From positions 1-64,000 of the forward strand of contig CAXIWQ010000222.1 in assembly GCA_964036275.1 (NCBI GenBank): DNA of 64,000 nucleotides, given 5' to 3'. A model generated the notes under the pieces. That model was given only the letters and a program-made list of their open reading frames with translations. It was not told the DNA's origin and did not search any database. The position numbers were made by a program, and so were the translations under genes. Shown here one piece after another: positions 23,940 to 36,050 of the stretch. Position 1 is the stretch's first letter, and each line of letters starts with the position of its first letter. The DNA is from Litoditis marina (taxonomy: Eukaryota > Nematoda > Chromadorea > Rhabditida > Rhabditidae).

Positions 23940-26140
23940 TAGAAAAACCCAATACAACTATCTATTCTGTGGCACACAGCCACAAAATACGATATAACGC
24001 GGTTATCGACTCTTTGCCTTGCAGCTACAGAAAAAAGTTTATACGGCTATCAAGTCTGTTGCTCATGGCTACACAAACCTAATACGACTTTATATCCTGT
24101 GGCGCACAGCCACAAAAGACAAATTAACGCGGTTATTACCTCTTTGCCTTGCAGCTACAGAAAAACGTTCATACGGCTATCAAGTCTGTTGCTCCCAGCT
24201 ACAAAAACCTGATACGACAATCTATTCTGTGGCGCACAGCCACAAAAGACAAATTAACGCGGTTATTGACTCTTTGCCGTGCAGCTACAGAAAAAAGTTT
24301 ATATGGCTATCAAGTATGTTGCTCCCAGCTAGAAAAACCCAATACAACTATCTATTCTGTGGCACACAGCCACAAAATACGATATAACGCGGTTATCGAC
24401 TCTTTGCCTTGCAGCTACAGAAAAAAGTTCATACGGCTATCAAGTCTGTTGCTCCCAGCTACAAAAACCTAATACGACTTTATATTATGTGGCGCACAGC
24501 CACAAAAGACAAATTAACGCGGTTATTACCTCTTTGCCTTGCAGCTACAGAAAAAAAGTTTATACGGCTATCAAGTCTGTTGCTCCCAGCTACAAAAACC
24601 TAATACGACTTTATATTCTGTGGCGCACAGCCACAAAAGACAAATTAACGCGGTTATTGACTCTTTGCCGTGCAGCTACAGAAAAAAGTTTATATGGCTA
24701 TCAAGTATGTTGTTCCCAGCTAGAAAAACCCAATACAACTATCTATTCTGTGGCACACAGCCACAAAATACGATATAACGCGGTTATCGACTCTTTGCCT
24801 TGCAGCTACAGAAAAAAGTTTATACGGCTATCAAGTCTGTTGCTCATGGCTACAAAAACCTAATACGACTTTATATCCTGTGGCGCACAGCCACAAAAGA
24901 CAAATTAACGCGGTTATTACCTCTTTGCCTTGTAGCTACAGAAAAAAAGTTTATACGGCTATCAAGTCTGTTGCTCCCAGCTACAAAAACCTAATACGAC
25001 TTTATATTCTGTGGCGCACAGCCACAAAAGACAAATTAACGCGGTTATTGACTCTTTGCCGTGCAGCTACAGAAAAAAGTTTATATGGCTATCAAGTATG
25101 TTGTTCCCAGCTAGAAAAACCCACTACAACTATCTATTCTGTGGCACACAGCCACAAAATACGATATAACGCGGTTATCGACTCTTTGCCTTGCAGCTAC
25201 AGAAAAAAGTTTATACGGCTATCAAGTCTGTTGCTCATGGCTACAAAAACCTAATACGACTTTATATCCTGTGGCGCACAGCCACAAAAGACAAATTAAC
25301 GCGGTTATTACCTCTTTGCCTTGCAGCTACAGAAAAAAGTTCATACGGCTATCAAGTCTGTTGCTCCCAGCTACAAAAACATGATACGACAATCTATTCT
25401 GTGGCGCACAGCCACAAAGACGAATTAACGCGGTTATTGACATTTTGACTTGCAGCTACAAAAAAAAATCATACGGCTATCAAGTCTGTTGCTTCCAACT
25501 ACAAAAACATAATACGACTTTATATTCTGTAGCGCACAGCCACAAAATACAAATTAACGCGGTTATTGACTCTTTGCCTTGCAGTTACAGAGAACATTTC
25601 ATACGGCTATCAAATCTGTTGCTCCCAGCTACAAAAACCTAATACGACTTTATATTCTGTGGCGCACAGCCACAAAAGACAAATTAACGCGGTTATTACC
25701 TCTTTGCCTTGCAGCTACAGAAAAAAAGTTTATACGGCTATCAAGTCTGTTGCTCCCAGCTACAAAAACCTAATACGACTTTATATTCTGTAGCGCACAG
25801 CCACAAAATACAAATTAACGCGGTTATTGACTCTTTGCCTTGCAGTTACAGAGAACATTTCATACGGCTATCAAATCTGTTGCTCCCAGCTACAAAAACC
25901 TAATACGACTTTATATTCTGTGGCGCACAGCCACAAAAGACAAATTAACGCGGTTATTACCTCTTTGCCTTGCAGCTACAGAAAAAAAGTTTATACGGCT
26001 ATCAAGTCTGTTGCTCCCAGCTACAAAAACCTAATACGACTTTATATTCTGTGGCGCACAGCCACAAAAGACAAATTAACGCGGTTATTGACTCTTTGCC
26101 GTGCAGCTACAGAAAAAAGTTTATATGGCTATCAAGTATG
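23940..26140 (+). repeat. Copy of 20.17-22.37 kb at a 29-monomer offset
   Basis: This stretch matches the sequence 3,771 bp upstream, including TATTATGTGGCGC (about 20,713 and 24,484), the TTGTAGCTACAG variant, the CCCACTACAAC variant and the marker (21,668 and 25,439). The match ends near 26,144, where GCTCCC replaces GTTCCC. At about 23,641 the preceding unit has a shortened A-run (GAAAAAGTTT). At about 26,502 a copy reads ACATAAAAAAG instead of ACAGAAAAAAG. Confidence 0.68.
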
Positions 26141-29100
26141 TTGCTCCCAGCTAGAAAAACCCAATACAACTATCTATTCTGTGGCACACAGCCACAAAAT
26201 ACGATATAACGCGGTTATCGACTCTTTGCCTTGCAGCTACAGAAAAAAGTTTATACGGCTATCAAGTCTGTTGCTCATGGCTACACAAACCTAATACGAC
26301 TTTATATCCTGTGGCGCACAGCCACAAAAGACAAATTAACGCGGTTATTACCTCTTTGCCTTGCAGCTACAGAAAAACGTTCATACGGCTATCAAGTCTG
26401 TTGCTCCCAGCTACAAAAACCTGATACGACAATCTATTCTGTGGCGCACAGCCACAAAAGACAAATTAACGCGGTTATTGACTCTTTGCCGTGCAGCTAC
26501 ATAAAAAAGTTTATATGGCTATCAAGTATGTTGCTCCCAGCTAGAAAAACCCAATACAACTATCTATTCTGTGGCACACAGCCACAAAATACGATATAAC
26601 GCGGTTATCGACTCTTTGCCTTGCAGCTACAGAAAAAAGTTCATACGGCTATCAAGTCTGTTGCTCCCAGCTACAAAAACCTAATACGACTTTATATTCT
26701 GTGGCGCACAGCCACAAAAGACAAATTAACGCGGTTATTACCTCTTTGCCTTGCAGCTACAGAAAAAAAGTTTATACGGCTATCAAGTCTGTTGCTCCCA
26801 GCTACAAAAACCTAATACGACTTTATATTCTGTGGCGCACAGCCACAAAAGACAAATTAACGCGGTTATTGACTCTTTGCCGTGCAGCTACAGAAAAAAG
26901 TTTATATGGCTATCAAGTATGTTGTTCCCAGCTAGAAAAACCCAATACAACTATCTATTCTGTGGCACACAGCCACAAAATACGATATAACGCGGTTATC
27001 GACTCTTTGCCTTGCAGCTACAGAAAAAAGTTTATACGGCTATCAAGTCTGTTGCTCATGGCTACAAAAACCTAATACGACTTTATATCCTGTGGCGCAC
27101 AGCCACAAAAGACAAATTAACGCGGTTATTACCTCTTTGCCTTGTAGCTACAGAAAAAAAGTTTATACGGCTATCAAGTCTGTTGCTCCCAGCTACAAAA
27201 ACCTAATACGACTTTATATTCTGTGGCGCACAGCCACAAAAGACAAATTAACGCGGTTATTGACTCTTTGCCGTGCAGCTACAGAAAAAAGTTTATATGG
27301 CTATCAAGTATGTTGTTCCCAGCTAGAAAAACCCGATACAACTATCTATTCTGTGGCACACAGCCACAAAATACGATATAACGCGGTTATCGACTCTTTG
27401 CCTTGCAGCTACAGAAAAAAGTTTATACGGCTATCAAGTCTGTTGCTCATGGCTACAAAAACCTAATACGACTTTATATCCTGTGGCGCACAGCCACAAA
27501 AGACAAATTAACGCGGTTATTACCTCTTTGCCTTGCAGCTACAGAAAAAAGTTCATACGGCTATCAAGTCTGTTGCTCCCAGCTACAAAAACCTGATACG
27601 ACAATCTATTCTGTGGCGCACAGCCACAAAGACGAATTAACGCGGTTATTGACATTTTGACTTGCAGCTACAAAAAAAAAATCATACGGCTATCAAGTCT
27701 GTTGCTTCCAACTACAAAAACATAATACGACTTTATATTCTGTAGCGCACAGCCACAAAATACAAATTAACGCGGTTATTGACTCTTTGCCTTGCAGTTA
27801 CAGAGAACATTTCATACGGCTATCAAATCTGTTGCTCCCAGCTACAAAAACCTAATACGACTTTATATTCTGTGGCGCACAGCCACAAAAGACAAATTAA
27901 CGCGGTTATTACCTCTTTGCCTTGCAGCTACAGAAAAAAAGTTTATACGGCTATCAAGTCTGTTGCTCCCAGCTACAAAAACCTAATACGACTTTATATT
28001 CTGTGGCGCACAGCCACAAAAGACAAATTAACGCGGTTATTGACTCTTTGCCGTGCAGCTACAGAAAAAAGTTTATATGGCTATCAAGTATGTTGCTCCC
28101 AGCTAGAAAAACCCAATACAACTATCTATTATGTGGCACACAGCCACAAAATACGATATAACGCGGTTATCGACTCTTTGCCTTGCAGCTACAGAAAAAA
28201 GTTTATACGGCTATCAAGTCTGTTGCTCATGGCTACACAAACCTAATACGACTTTATATCCTGTGGCGCACAGCCACAAAAGACAAATTAACGCGGTTAT
28301 TACCTCTTTGCCTTGCAGCTACAGAAAAACGTTCATACGGCTATCAAGTCTGTTGCTCCCAGCTACAAAAACCTGATACGACAATCTATTCTGTGGCGCA
28401 CAGCCACAAAAGACAAATTAACGCGGTTATTGACTCTTTGCCGTGCAGCTACAGAAAAAAGTTTATATGGCTATCAAGTATGTTGCTCCCAGCTAGAAAA
28501 ACCCAATACAACTATCTATTCTGTGGCACACAGCCACAAAATACGATATAACGCGGTTATCGACTCTTTGCCTTGCAGCTACAGAAAAAAGTTCATACGG
28601 CTATCAAGTCTGTTGCTCCCAGCTACAAAAACCTAATACGACTTTATATTCTGTGGCGCACAGCCACAAAAGACAAATTAACGCGGTTATTACCTCTTTG
28701 CCTTGCAGCTACAGAAAAAAAGTTTATACGGCTATCAAGTCTGTTGCTCCCAGCTACAAAAACCTAATACGACTTTATATTCTGTGGCGCACAGCCACAA
28801 AAGACAAATTAACGCGGTTATTGACTCTTTGCCGTGCAGCTACAGAAAAAAGTTTATATGGCTATCAAGTATGTTGTTCCCAGCTAGAAAAACCCAATAC
28901 AACTATCTATTCTGTGGCACACAGCCACAAAATACGATATAACGCGGTTATCGACTCTTTGCCTTGCAGCTACAGAAAAAAGTTTATACGGCTATCAAGT
29001 CTGTTGCTCATGGCTACAAAAACCTAATACGACTTTATATCCTGTGGCGCACAGCCACAAAAGACAAATTAACGCGGTTATTACCTCTTTGCCTTGCAGC

Positions 29101-29549
29101 TACAGAAAAAAGTTCATACGGCTATCAAGTCTGTTGCTCCCAGCTACAAAAACCTGATACGACAATCTATTCTGTGGCGCACAGCCACAAAGACGAATTA
29201 ACGCGGTTATTGACATTTTGACTTGCAGCTACAAAAAAAATCATACGGCTATCAAGTCTGTTGCTTCCAACTACAAAAACATAATACGACTTTATATTCT
29301 GTGGCGCACAGCCACAAAATACAAATTAACGCGGTTATTGACTCTTTGCCTTGCAGTTACAGAGAACATTTCATACGGCTATCAAATCTGTTGCTCCCAG
29401 CTACAAAAACCTAATACGACTTTATATTCTGTGGCGCACAGCCACAAAAGACAAATTAACGCGGTTATTACCTCTTTGCCTTGCAGCTACAGGAAAAAAA
29501 TTTATACGGCTATCAAGTCTGTTGCTCCCAGCTACAAAAACCTAATACG

Positions 29550-32500
29550 ACTTTATATTCTGTGGCGCACAGCCACAAAAGACAAATTAACGCGGTTATT
29601 GACTCTTTGCCGTGCAGCTACAGAAAAAAGTTTATATGGCTATCAAGTATGTTGCTCCCAGCTAGAAAAACCCAATACAACTATCTATTCTGTGGCACAC
29701 AGCCACAAAATACGATATAACGCGGTTATCGACTCTTTGCCTTGCAGCTACAGAAAAAAGTTTATACGGCTATCAAGTATGTTGCTCATGGCTACAAAAA
29801 CCTAATACGACTTTATATCCTGTGGCGCACAGCCACAAAAGACAAATTAACGCCGTTATTACCTCTTTGCCTTGCAGCTACAGAAAAAAGTTCATACGGC
29901 TATCAAGTATGTTGCTCCCAGCTACAAAAACCTGATACGACAATCTATTCTGTGGCGCACAGCCACAAAAGACAAATTAACGCGGTTATTACCTCTTTGC
30001 CTTGCAGCTACAGAAAAAAGTTCATACGGCTATCAAGTCTGTTGCTCCCAGCTACAAAAACCTAATACGACTTTATATTCTGTGGCGCACAGCCACAAAA
30101 GACAAATTAACGCGGTTATTGACTCTTTGCCGTGCAGCTACAGAAAAAAGTTTATATGGCTATCAAGTATGTTGCTCCCAGCTAGAAAAACCCAATACAA
30201 CTATCTATTCTGTGGCACACAGCCACAAAATACGATATAACGCGGTTATCGACTCTTTGCCTTGCAGCTACAGAAAAAAGTTTATACGGCTATCAAGTAT
30301 GTTGCTCATGGCTACAAAAACCTAATACGACTTTATATCCTGTGGCGCACAGCCACAAAAGACAAATTAACGCGGTTATTACCTCTTTGCCTTGCAGCTA
30401 CAGAAAAAAGTTCATACGGCTATCAAGTATGTTGCTCCCAGCTACAAAAACCTGATACGACAATCTATTCTGTGGCGCACAGCCACAAAAGACAAATTAA
30501 CGCGGTTATTACCTCTTTGCCTTGCAGCTACAGAAAAAAGTTCATACGGCTATCAAGTCTGTTGCTCCCAGCTACAAAAACCTAATACGACTTTATATTC
30601 TGTGGCGCACAGCCACAAAAGACAAATTAACGCGGTTATTGACTCTTTGCCGTGCAGCTACAGGAAAAAGGTTATACGGCTATCAAGTATGTTGCTCCCA
30701 GCTACAAAAACCTGATACGACTATCTATTCTGTGGCACACAGCCACAAAATACGATATAACGCGGTTATCGACTCTTTGCCTTGCAGCTACAGAGAACAG
30801 TTCATACGGCTATCAAATCTGTTGCTCCCAGCTACAAAAACCTAATACGACAATCTATTCTGTGGCGCACAGCCACAAAACACGAAATATCGCGGTTATC
30901 GACTTGTTGGCTTGCAGCTACAGAGAAAAGTTCATACGGCTATCAAGTCTGTTGCTCCCAGCTACAAAAACCTGATACGACAATCTATTCTGTGGCGCAC
31001 AGCCACAAAAGACAAATTAACGCGGTTATTACTTCTTTGCCTTGCAGCTACAGAAAAAAGTTCATACGGCCATCAAGTCTGTTGCTCCCAGCTACAAAAA
31101 CCTAATACGACTTTATATTCTGTGGCGCACAGCCACAAAAGACAAATTAACGCGGTTATTGACTCTTTGCCGTGCAGCTACAGGAAAAAGGTTATACGGC
31201 TATCAAGTATGTTGCTCCCAGCTACAAAAACCTGATACGACTATCTATTCTGTGGCACACAGCCACAAAATACGATATAACGCGGTTATCGACTCTTTGC
31301 CTTGCAGCTACAGAGAACAGTTCATACGGCTATCAAATCTGTTGCTCCCAGCTACAAAAACCTAATACGACAATCTATTCTGTGGCGCACAGCCACAAAA
31401 CACGAAATATCGCGGTTATCGACTTGTTGGCTTGCAGCTACAGAGAAAAGTTCATACGGCTATCAAGTCTGTTGCTCCCAGCTACAAAAACCTGATACGA
31501 CAATCTATTCTGTGGCGCACAGCCACAAAAGACAAATTAACGCGGTTATTACTTCTTTGCCTTGCAGCTACAGAAAAAAGTTCATACGGCCATCAAGTCT
31601 GTTGCTCCCAGCTACAAAAACCTAATACGACTTTATATTCTGTGGCGCACAGCCACAAAAGACAAATTAACGCGGTTATTGACTCTTTGCCGTGCAGCTA
31701 CAGGAAAAAGGTTATACGGCTACCAAGTATGTTGCTCCCAGCTACAAAAACCTAATACGACTATCTATTCTGTGGCGCACAGCCACAAAATACGAATTGA
31801 CGCGGTTATCGACTCTTTGCCTTGCAGCTACAGAGAACAGTTCATACGGCTATCAAATCTGTTGCTCCCAGCTACAAAAACCTAATACGACAATCTATTC
31901 TGTGGCGCACAGCCACAAAATACAAATTATCGCGGTTATCGACTTGTTGGCTTGCAGCTACAGAGAAAAGTTCATACGGCTATCAAGTCTGTTGCTCCCA
32001 GCTACAAAAACCTAATACGACTATATATTCTGTGGCGCACAGCCACAAAAGTCGAATTAACGCGGTTATTGACTCTTTGCCTCGCAGTTACAGAGAACAT
32101 TTCATACGGCTATCAAATCTGTTGCTCCCAGCTACAAAAACCTAATACGACAATATATTCTGTGGCGCACAGCCACAAAGACGAATTAACGCGGTTATTG
32201 ACATTTTGACTTGCAGTTACAAAAAAAAATCATACGGCTATCAAGTCTGTTGCTTCCAACTACAAAAACATAATACGACTTTATATTCTGTGGCGCACAG
32301 CCACAAAATACAAATTAACGCGGTTATTGACTCTTTGCCTTGCAGTTACAGAGAACATTTCATACGGCTATCAAATCTGTTGCTCCCAGCTACAAAAACC
32401 TAATACGACTTTATATTCTGTGGCGCACAGCCACAAAAGACAAATTAACGCGGTTATTACCTCTTTGCCTTGCAGCTACAGAAAAAAAAGTTTATACGGC

Positions 32501-32800
32501 TATCAAGTCTGTTGCTCCCAGCTACAAAAACCTAATACGACTTTATATTCTGTGGCGCACAGCCACAAAAGACAAATTAACGCGGTTATTGACTCTTTGC
32601 CGTGCAGCTACAGAAAAAAGTTTATATGGCTATCAAGTATGTTGCTCCCAGCTAGAAAAACCCAATACAACTATCTATTCTGTGGCACACAGCCACAAAA
32701 TACGATATAACGCGGTTATCGACTCTTTGCCTTGCAGCTACAGAAAAAAGTTTATACGGCTATCAAGTCTGTTGCTCATGGCTACAAAAACCTAATACGA
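29550..32800 (+). repeat. 25-monomer (3,251-bp) tandem duplication, copy 1
   Basis: Paired landmarks at 3,250-3,251 bp are the TAACGCCGTTATT variant (29,852 and ~33,103), AAATACGAATTGACG (about 31,790 and 35,041), AAAAGTCGAATT (32,048 and 35,299), the eight-base A-run AGAAAAAAAAGTTT (~32,480 and ~35,731) and the marker (32,200 and 35,451). It introduces the CGACTTGTTGGCTTG family, first seen at about 30,900. The left edge lies within a TTTATATTCTGTGG segment near 29,550. Confidence 0.82.
30557..31720 (+). repeat. 4-monomer (520-bp) inner repeat
   Basis: A four-monomer string occurs about 2.2 times at exactly 520 bp. It is an AGGAAAAAGG monomer with AAAATACGATATAAC, an AGAGAACAG monomer with CACGAAATATCGCGG, an AGAGAAAAG monomer with ACTTCTTTGCC, and a monomer with ACGGCCATCAAG. 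The series ends where GGCTACCAAG replaces GGCTATCAAG near 31,722. The same inner repeat is carried in the second 3.25-kb copy (about 33,808-34,971), so the 520-bp duplication came first. Confidence 0.8.
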
Positions 32801-35800
32801 CTTTATATTCTGTGGCGCACAGCCACAAAAGACAAATTAACGCGGTTATTGACTCTTTGCCGTGCAGCTACAGAAAAAAGTTTATATGGCTATCAAGTAT
32901 GTTGCTCCCAGCTAGAAAAACCCAATACAACTATCTATTCTGTGGCACACAGCCACAAAATACGATATAACGCGGTTATCGACTCTTTGCCTTGCAGCTA
33001 CAGAAAAAAGTTTATACGGCTATCAAGTATGTTGCTCATGGCTACAAAAACCTAATACGACTTTATATCCTGTGGCGCACAGCCACAAAAGACAAATTAA
33101 CGCCGTTATTACCTCTTTGCCTTGCAGCTACAGAAAAAAGTTCATACGGCTATCAAGTATGTTGCTCCCAGCTACAAAAACCTGATACGACAATCTATTC
33201 TGTGGCGCACAGCCACAAAAGACAAATTAACGCGGTTATTACCTCTTTGCCTTGCAGCTACAGAAAAAAGTTCATACGGCTATCAAGTCTGTTGCTCCCA
33301 GCTACAAAAACCTAATACGACTTTATATTCTGTGGCGCACAGCCACAAAAGACAAATTAACGCGGTTATTGACTCTTTGCCGTGCAGCTACAGAAAAAAG
33401 TTTATATGGCTATCAAGTATGTTGCTCCCAGCTAGAAAAACCCAATACAACTATCTATTCTGTGGCACACAGCCACAAAATACGATATAACGCGGTTATC
33501 GACTCTTTGCCTTGCAGCTACAGAAAAAAGTTTATACGGCTATCAAGTATGTTGCTCATGGCTACAAAAACCTAATACGACTTTATATCCTGTGGCGCAC
33601 AGCCACAAAAGACAAATTAACGCGGTTATTACCTCTTTGCCTTGCAGCTACAGAAAAAAGTTCATACGGCTATCAAGTATGTTGCTCCCAGCTACAAAAA
33701 CCTGATACGACAATCTATTCTGTGGCGCACAGCCACAAAAGACAAATTAACGCGGTTATTACCTCTTTGCCTTGCAGCTACAGAAAAAAAGTTCATACGG
33801 CTATCAAGTCTGTTGCTCCCAGCTACAAAAACCTAATACGACTTTATATTCTGTGGCGCACAGCCACAAAAAACAAATTAACGCGGTTATTGACTCTTTG
33901 CCGTGCAGCTACAGGAAAAAGGTTATACGGCTATCAAGTATGTTGCTCCCAGCTACAAAAACCTGATACGACTATCTATTCTGTGGCACACAGCCACAAA
34001 ATACGATATAACGCGGTTATCGACTCTTTGCCTTGCAGCTACAGAGAACAGTTCATACGGCTATCAAATCTGTTGCTCCCAGCTACAAAAACCTAATACG
34101 ACAATCTATTCTGTGGCGCACAGCCACAAAACACGAAATATCGCGGTTATCGACTTGTTGGCTTGCAGCTACAGAGAAAAGTTCATACGGCTATCAAGTC
34201 TGTTGCTCCCAGCTACAAAAACCTGATACGACAATCTATTCTGTGGCGCACAGCCACAAAAGACAAATTAACGCGGTTATTACTTCTTTACCTTGCAGCT
34301 ACAGAAAAAAGTTCATACGGCCATCAAGTCTGTTGCTCCCAGCTACAAAAACCTAATACGACTTTATATTCTGTGGCGCACAGCCACAAAAGACAAATTA
34401 ACGCGGTTATTGACTCTTTGCCGTGCAGCTACAGGAAAAAGGTTATACGGCTATCAAGTATGTTGCTCCCAGCTACAAAAACCTGATACGACTATCTATT
34501 CTGTGGCACACAGCCACAAAATACGATATAACGCGGTTATCGACTCTTTGCCTTGCAGCTACAGAGAACAGTTCATACGGCTATCAAATCTGTTGCTCCC
34601 AGCTACAAAAACCTAATACGACAATCTATTCTGTGGCGCACAGCCACAAAACACGAAATATCGCGGTTATCGACTTGTTGGCTTGCAGCTACAGAGAAAA
34701 GTTCATACGGCTATCAAGTCTGTTGCTCCCAGCTACAAAAACCTGATACGACAATCTATTCTGTGGCGCACAGCCACAAAAGACAAATTAACGCGGTTAT
34801 TACTTCTTTGCCTTGCAGCTACAGAAAAAAGTTCATACGGCCATCAAGTCTGTTGCTCCCAGCTACAAAAACCTAATACGACTTTATATTCTGTGGCGCA
34901 CAGCCACAAAAGACAAATTAACGCGGTTATTGACTCTTTGCCGTGCAGCTACAGGAAAAAGGTTATACGGCTACCAAGTATGTTGCTCCCAGCTACAAAA
35001 ACCTAATACGACTATCTATTCTGTGGCGCACAGCCACAAAATACGAATTGACGCGGTTATCGACTCTTTGCCTTGCAGCTACAGAGAACAGTTCATACGG
35101 CTATCAAATCTGTTGCTCCCAGCTACAAAAACCTAATACGACAATCTATTCTGTGGCGCACAGCCACAAAATACAAATTATCGCGGTTATCGACTTGTTG
35201 GCTTGCAGCTACAGAGAAAAGTTCATACGGCTATCAAGTCTGTTGCTCCCAGCTACAAAAACCTAATACGACTATATATTCTGTGGCGCACAGCCACAAA
35301 AGTCGAATTAACGCGGTTATTGACTCTTTGCCTCGCAGTTACAGAGAACATTTCATACGGCTATCAAATCTGTTGCTCCCAGCTACAAAAACCTAATACG
35401 ACAATATATTCTGTGGCGCACAGCCACAAAGACGAATTAACGCGGTTATTGACATTTTGACTTGCAGTTACAAAAAAAAATCATACGGCTATCAAGTCTG
35501 TTGCTTCCAACTACAAAAACATAATACGACTTTATATTCTGTGGCGCACAGCCACAAAATACAAATTAACGCGGTTATTGACTCTTTGCCTTGCAGTTAC
35601 AGAGAACATTTCATACGGCTATCAAATCTGTTGCTCCCAGCTACAAAAACCTAATACGACTTTATATTCTGTGGCGCACAGCCACAAAAGACAAATTAAC
35701 GCGGTTATTACCTCTTTGCCTTGCAGCTACAGAAAAAAAAGTTTATACGGCTATCAAGTCTGTTGCTCCCAGCTACAAAAACCTAATACGACTTTATATT

Positions 35801-36050
35801 CTGTGGCGCACAGCCACAAAAGACAAATTAACGCGGTTATTGACTCTTTGCCGTGCAGCTACAGAAAAAAGTTTATATGGCTATCAAGTATGTTGCTCCC
35901 AGCTAGAAAAACCCAATACAACTATCTATTCTGTGGCACACAGCCACAAAATACGATATAACGCGGTTATCGACTCTTTGCCTTGCAGCTACAGAAAAAA
36001 GTTTATACGGCTATCAAGTCTGTTGCTCATGGCTACAAAAACCTAATACG
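32801..36050 (+). repeat. 25-monomer (3,251-bp) tandem duplication, copy 2
   Basis: Almost identical to copy 1. Private differences include one extra A at about 33,787, CACAAAAAACAAATT at about 33,864 and TCTTTACC at about 34,290. The copy ends before 36,058, where TATATCCTGTGG stands in place of the TATATTCTGTGG found at the start of copy 2. Confidence 0.82.

Larger units (their letters stand above)
5685..29500 (+). repeat. Marker-punctuated higher-order-repeat domain
   Basis: Fourteen markers divide this 24-kb domain into cycles of 9 to 18 monomers. The 9-mer at 10,103-11,270 reads, by sub-repeat C, as AGAGAACATTTC, AAAGTTTATACGG, TTTATATGG, TTTATACGG+CTCATGG, AAAACGTTC, TTTATATGG, TTCATACGG, TTCATACGG, marker. 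The 15-mers (such as 16,598-18,549) are the same string with six more monomers of the TTTATATGG/CTCATGG theme inserted before the marker. TTGCCTTGTAGCTACAG (a T in CAGC) tags a lineage at about 18,041, 21,161, 22,591, 24,931 and 27,143. Confidence 0.8.
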
